Source of the DNA: Wenzhouxiangella sp.
GTDB lineage: Bacteria > Pseudomonadota > Gammaproteobacteria > Xanthomonadales > Wenzhouxiangellaceae
DNA: 7,582 nucleotides
Assembly: GCA_007127425.1 (NCBI GenBank)
Contig: SKZJ01000111.1
Coordinates: 1 to 7,582 of the forward strand
Direction: 5' to 3'
The position numbers and the translations under genes are program-made. Below are positions 6,113 to 7,582 of the stretch, one piece after another (positions within the stretch are counted from its first letter, which is position 1; each line of letters begins with the position of its first letter). The notes below the pieces were generated by a model. The model saw only the letters and a list, made by a program, of their open reading frames with translations. It searched no databases and had not been told where the DNA came from.

Positions 6113-7582
6113 ATGAACCCGAGAACCTGGATAGGCATGCTTGGCCTGGCAGTCTTGCTGGCCGCCGGAGTGCCCGCAGTTGCCGGCCATGTCCACGACG
6201 ACAACGATCACGCCCACATGCACGATGACGCACCGGTCGATCCGGACGACTCCGTCGGCACCGTCGATTTCGGTGCGGATTGCGATGAAGACGTACGCGC
6301 AGACTTCGACCGCGCGCTCGCCCTGATGCATCACATGATGTACGTGCAGTCGCGCGGCGAGTTCAAGGACATTGCCCGACGTGACCCGGATTGCGCCATG
6401 GCGCACTGGGGCGTGGCCACCACCCTGTTCCAGCCGCTGTGGGGCACGACCCCTTCGGCATCCGATGTCGAAACCGCCCGGCGCGCACTCACAAAGGCGC
6501 GCGAAACGGTAGACAGCGAACGCGAGCGGCTGCTGATCGAGGCGACCGGCGCCTTCTTCGATCCCGAAACCGATGAGCTCTGGGAGCGCCTGCCGGGATG
6601 GGTCGACGGCATGGCTGAGGCCTATGCCGCCTACCCCGACGATCTCGACGTTGCCGCACTGTACGGACTGTCCCTCCTGACCGAAGCCCAGCGCGCCGAC
6701 AACCGGGCTGCACTGCACGACGAGGCCGAGACACTTCTGCGCGAGATCTGGGAGCGGGAGTCGACCCACCCGGGTGCGATTCACTACGCCATTCACGCCA
6801 CCGATGCCGACGGCCGCGCCGAGAACGCGCTGGAAATGGTCGAGGCTTACGGCGAGATCGCACCCAACGTGCCGCATGCCCTGCACATGCCCTCGCATAT
6901 TTACGTGCGCCTGGGCGACTGGCCCGAGGTGATCGACTGGAACGTGCGTTCGGCCGAAGCAGCGCTGCAGCATGAAGTCAACGGCGCTATCTCGTTTCAC
7001 TACATTCATGCGGTCGACTACCTGGTCTACGGCCACCTGCAGCGCGGCGAAGACACGACGGCCGAAAACATCTGGCAGACCGCTCATGATCGGGATCGAC
7101 ACCAGGGCAGCTTCCCCGGTGCGTTTCACCTGGCCGCCATTCCGGCCCGACTTGCCGTGGAACGCCAGGACTGGGAAGCCGCTGCCGCCATTGAGCCTCG
7201 TGTCCCCGATTACATTGCCTGGGACAACTTCCAGTGGCCCGAGGGTCTGAGCTGGTACGCGCGCGGCCTGGGCGCGGTGCATACCGGAGATCTCGAAGCG
7301 GCCCGCAAGGCCGAGAAGCGCCTGGCGAAACTGGCGGAAAAGTCCGAGTCAGCGGCCGATGAGCGCTTTCAGGTTTACATCGAGACCGATCGGCACATTC
7401 TCGCCGGCTGGATTGCGCACGCCGAGGGCGATGCCGAGCGCGCCATTGAATTGATGCGCCAGGCCGTCGAACTGCAGGGCTCGGTCGAAAAGCACCCGGT
7501 TACGCCGGGCGCATTGCTGCCCCCGCACGAGGCGCTGGGTGACTTGCTGATGAAACTGGGCCAGCCGGACGAAGCGCTCGCG
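6113..7582 (+). CDS. Exported histidine-rich TPR protein (3' end outside window)
   Basis: The reading frame is open from the ATG at 6113 to the right edge, giving 490 residues and no stop. ACGGAGG at 6101-6107 is a strong ribosome site 5 bases upstream, so the start is secure. A signal peptide is visible (hydrophobic core at about 7-20, A22-V-A24 cleavage), followed by a histidine/aspartate-rich tail G25-H-V-H-D-D-N-D-H-A-H-M-H37. The body is alpha-helical and TPR-like. It carries signatures I recognise from a widespread uncharacterised family: M72-H-H-M-M-Y-V, A97-H-W-G100, H219-P-G-A-I-H-Y-A-I-H228, H255-A-L-H-M-P-S-H262-I-Y-V-R-L-G and F-H296-Y-I-H299. Clustered conserved histidines in place of the usual TPR pattern suggest a metal or ligand site. 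A C-terminal TPR unit (about 433-460) precedes a further repeat start at the edge. It follows the cupin gene by 16 bases. Its function is unknown, and only the missing 3' end limits the call. Confidence 0.85.
   Translation, partial: MNPRTWIGMLGLAVLLAAGVPAVAGHVHDDNDHAHMHDDAPVDPDDSVGTVDFGADCDEDVRADFDRALALMHHMMYVQSRGEFKDIARRDPDCAMAHWGVATTLFQPLWGTTPSASDVETARRALTKARETVDSERERLLIEATGAFFDPETDELWERLPGWVDGMAEAYAAYPDDLDVAALYGLSLLTEAQRADNRAALHDEAETLLREIWERESTHPGAIHYAIHATDADGRAENALEMVEAYGEIAPNVPHALHMPSHIYVRLGDWPEVIDWNVRSAEAALQHEVNGAISFHYIHAVDYLVYGHLQRGEDTTAENIWQTAHDRDRHQGSFPGAFHLAAIPARLAVERQDWEAAAAIEPRVPDYIAWDNFQWPEGLSWYARGLGAVHTGDLEAARKAEKRLAKLAEKSESAADERFQVYIETDRHILAGWIAHAEGDAERAIELMRQAVELQGSVEKHPVTPGALLPPHEALGDLLMKLGQPDEALA

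Noticed and set aside
6041..7282. 413-codon open frame on the minus strand opposite the TPR protein
   Set aside because: The plus strand has a signal peptide, a strong ribosome site and recognisable family motifs. The antisense product shows no fold-like pattern and its valine/glycine/histidine excess is a codon-shadow effect.

Overview
The window comes from a GC-rich bacterial chromosome. Codons end mostly in G or C, and long spurious antisense reading frames result from this. Gene content and protein style point to a gammaproteobacterium near the Xanthomonadales, Wenzhouxiangellaceae or Chromatiales. That placement is inferred from family knowledge, not from a marker gene. All six genes found are on the plus strand, arranged as three tightly spaced two-gene units. 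No rRNA, tRNA, CRISPR array, integrase or transposase gene was seen.

Region 1-370 is non-coding. Its left 138 bases are rich in inverted repeats and look like the end of a dispersed repeat or a non-autonomous insertion-sequence relic. Bases 191-263 hold perfect hairpins and two near-identical operator-like palindromes. Unit 1 (371-2470) encodes a 127-residue four-helix membrane protein of the DUF6394 type and, 12 bases later, a two-helix potassium channel with two RCK (TrkA-N) domains. The channel is likely to sense a nucleotide or ligand in the cytoplasm, and the small protein may be its partner.

Unit 2 (2589-5567) encodes an ECF-like sigma factor (TIGR02999 / Sigma70_ECF type) and, 3 bases later, a membrane-anchored serine/threonine kinase with a TPR-type C-terminal region. 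The acidic region-2.2 motif that ECF sigma factors usually carry (DAED) reads D-T-T-S here. That matches the idea that the neighbouring kinase switches the sigma factor on by phosphorylation, and it is the most interesting system in the window. The kinase has H-G-D in place of H-R-D in its catalytic loop, so it is a non-RD type.

Unit 3 (5641 to the right edge) encodes an exported small cupin with an intact metal-binding motif. After a 16-base gap follows an exported histidine-rich TPR protein, cut off by the window edge after 490 residues. Both are predicted to sit outside the cytoplasmic membrane, and both have histidine patterns suggesting metal binding. No substrate can be named for either.
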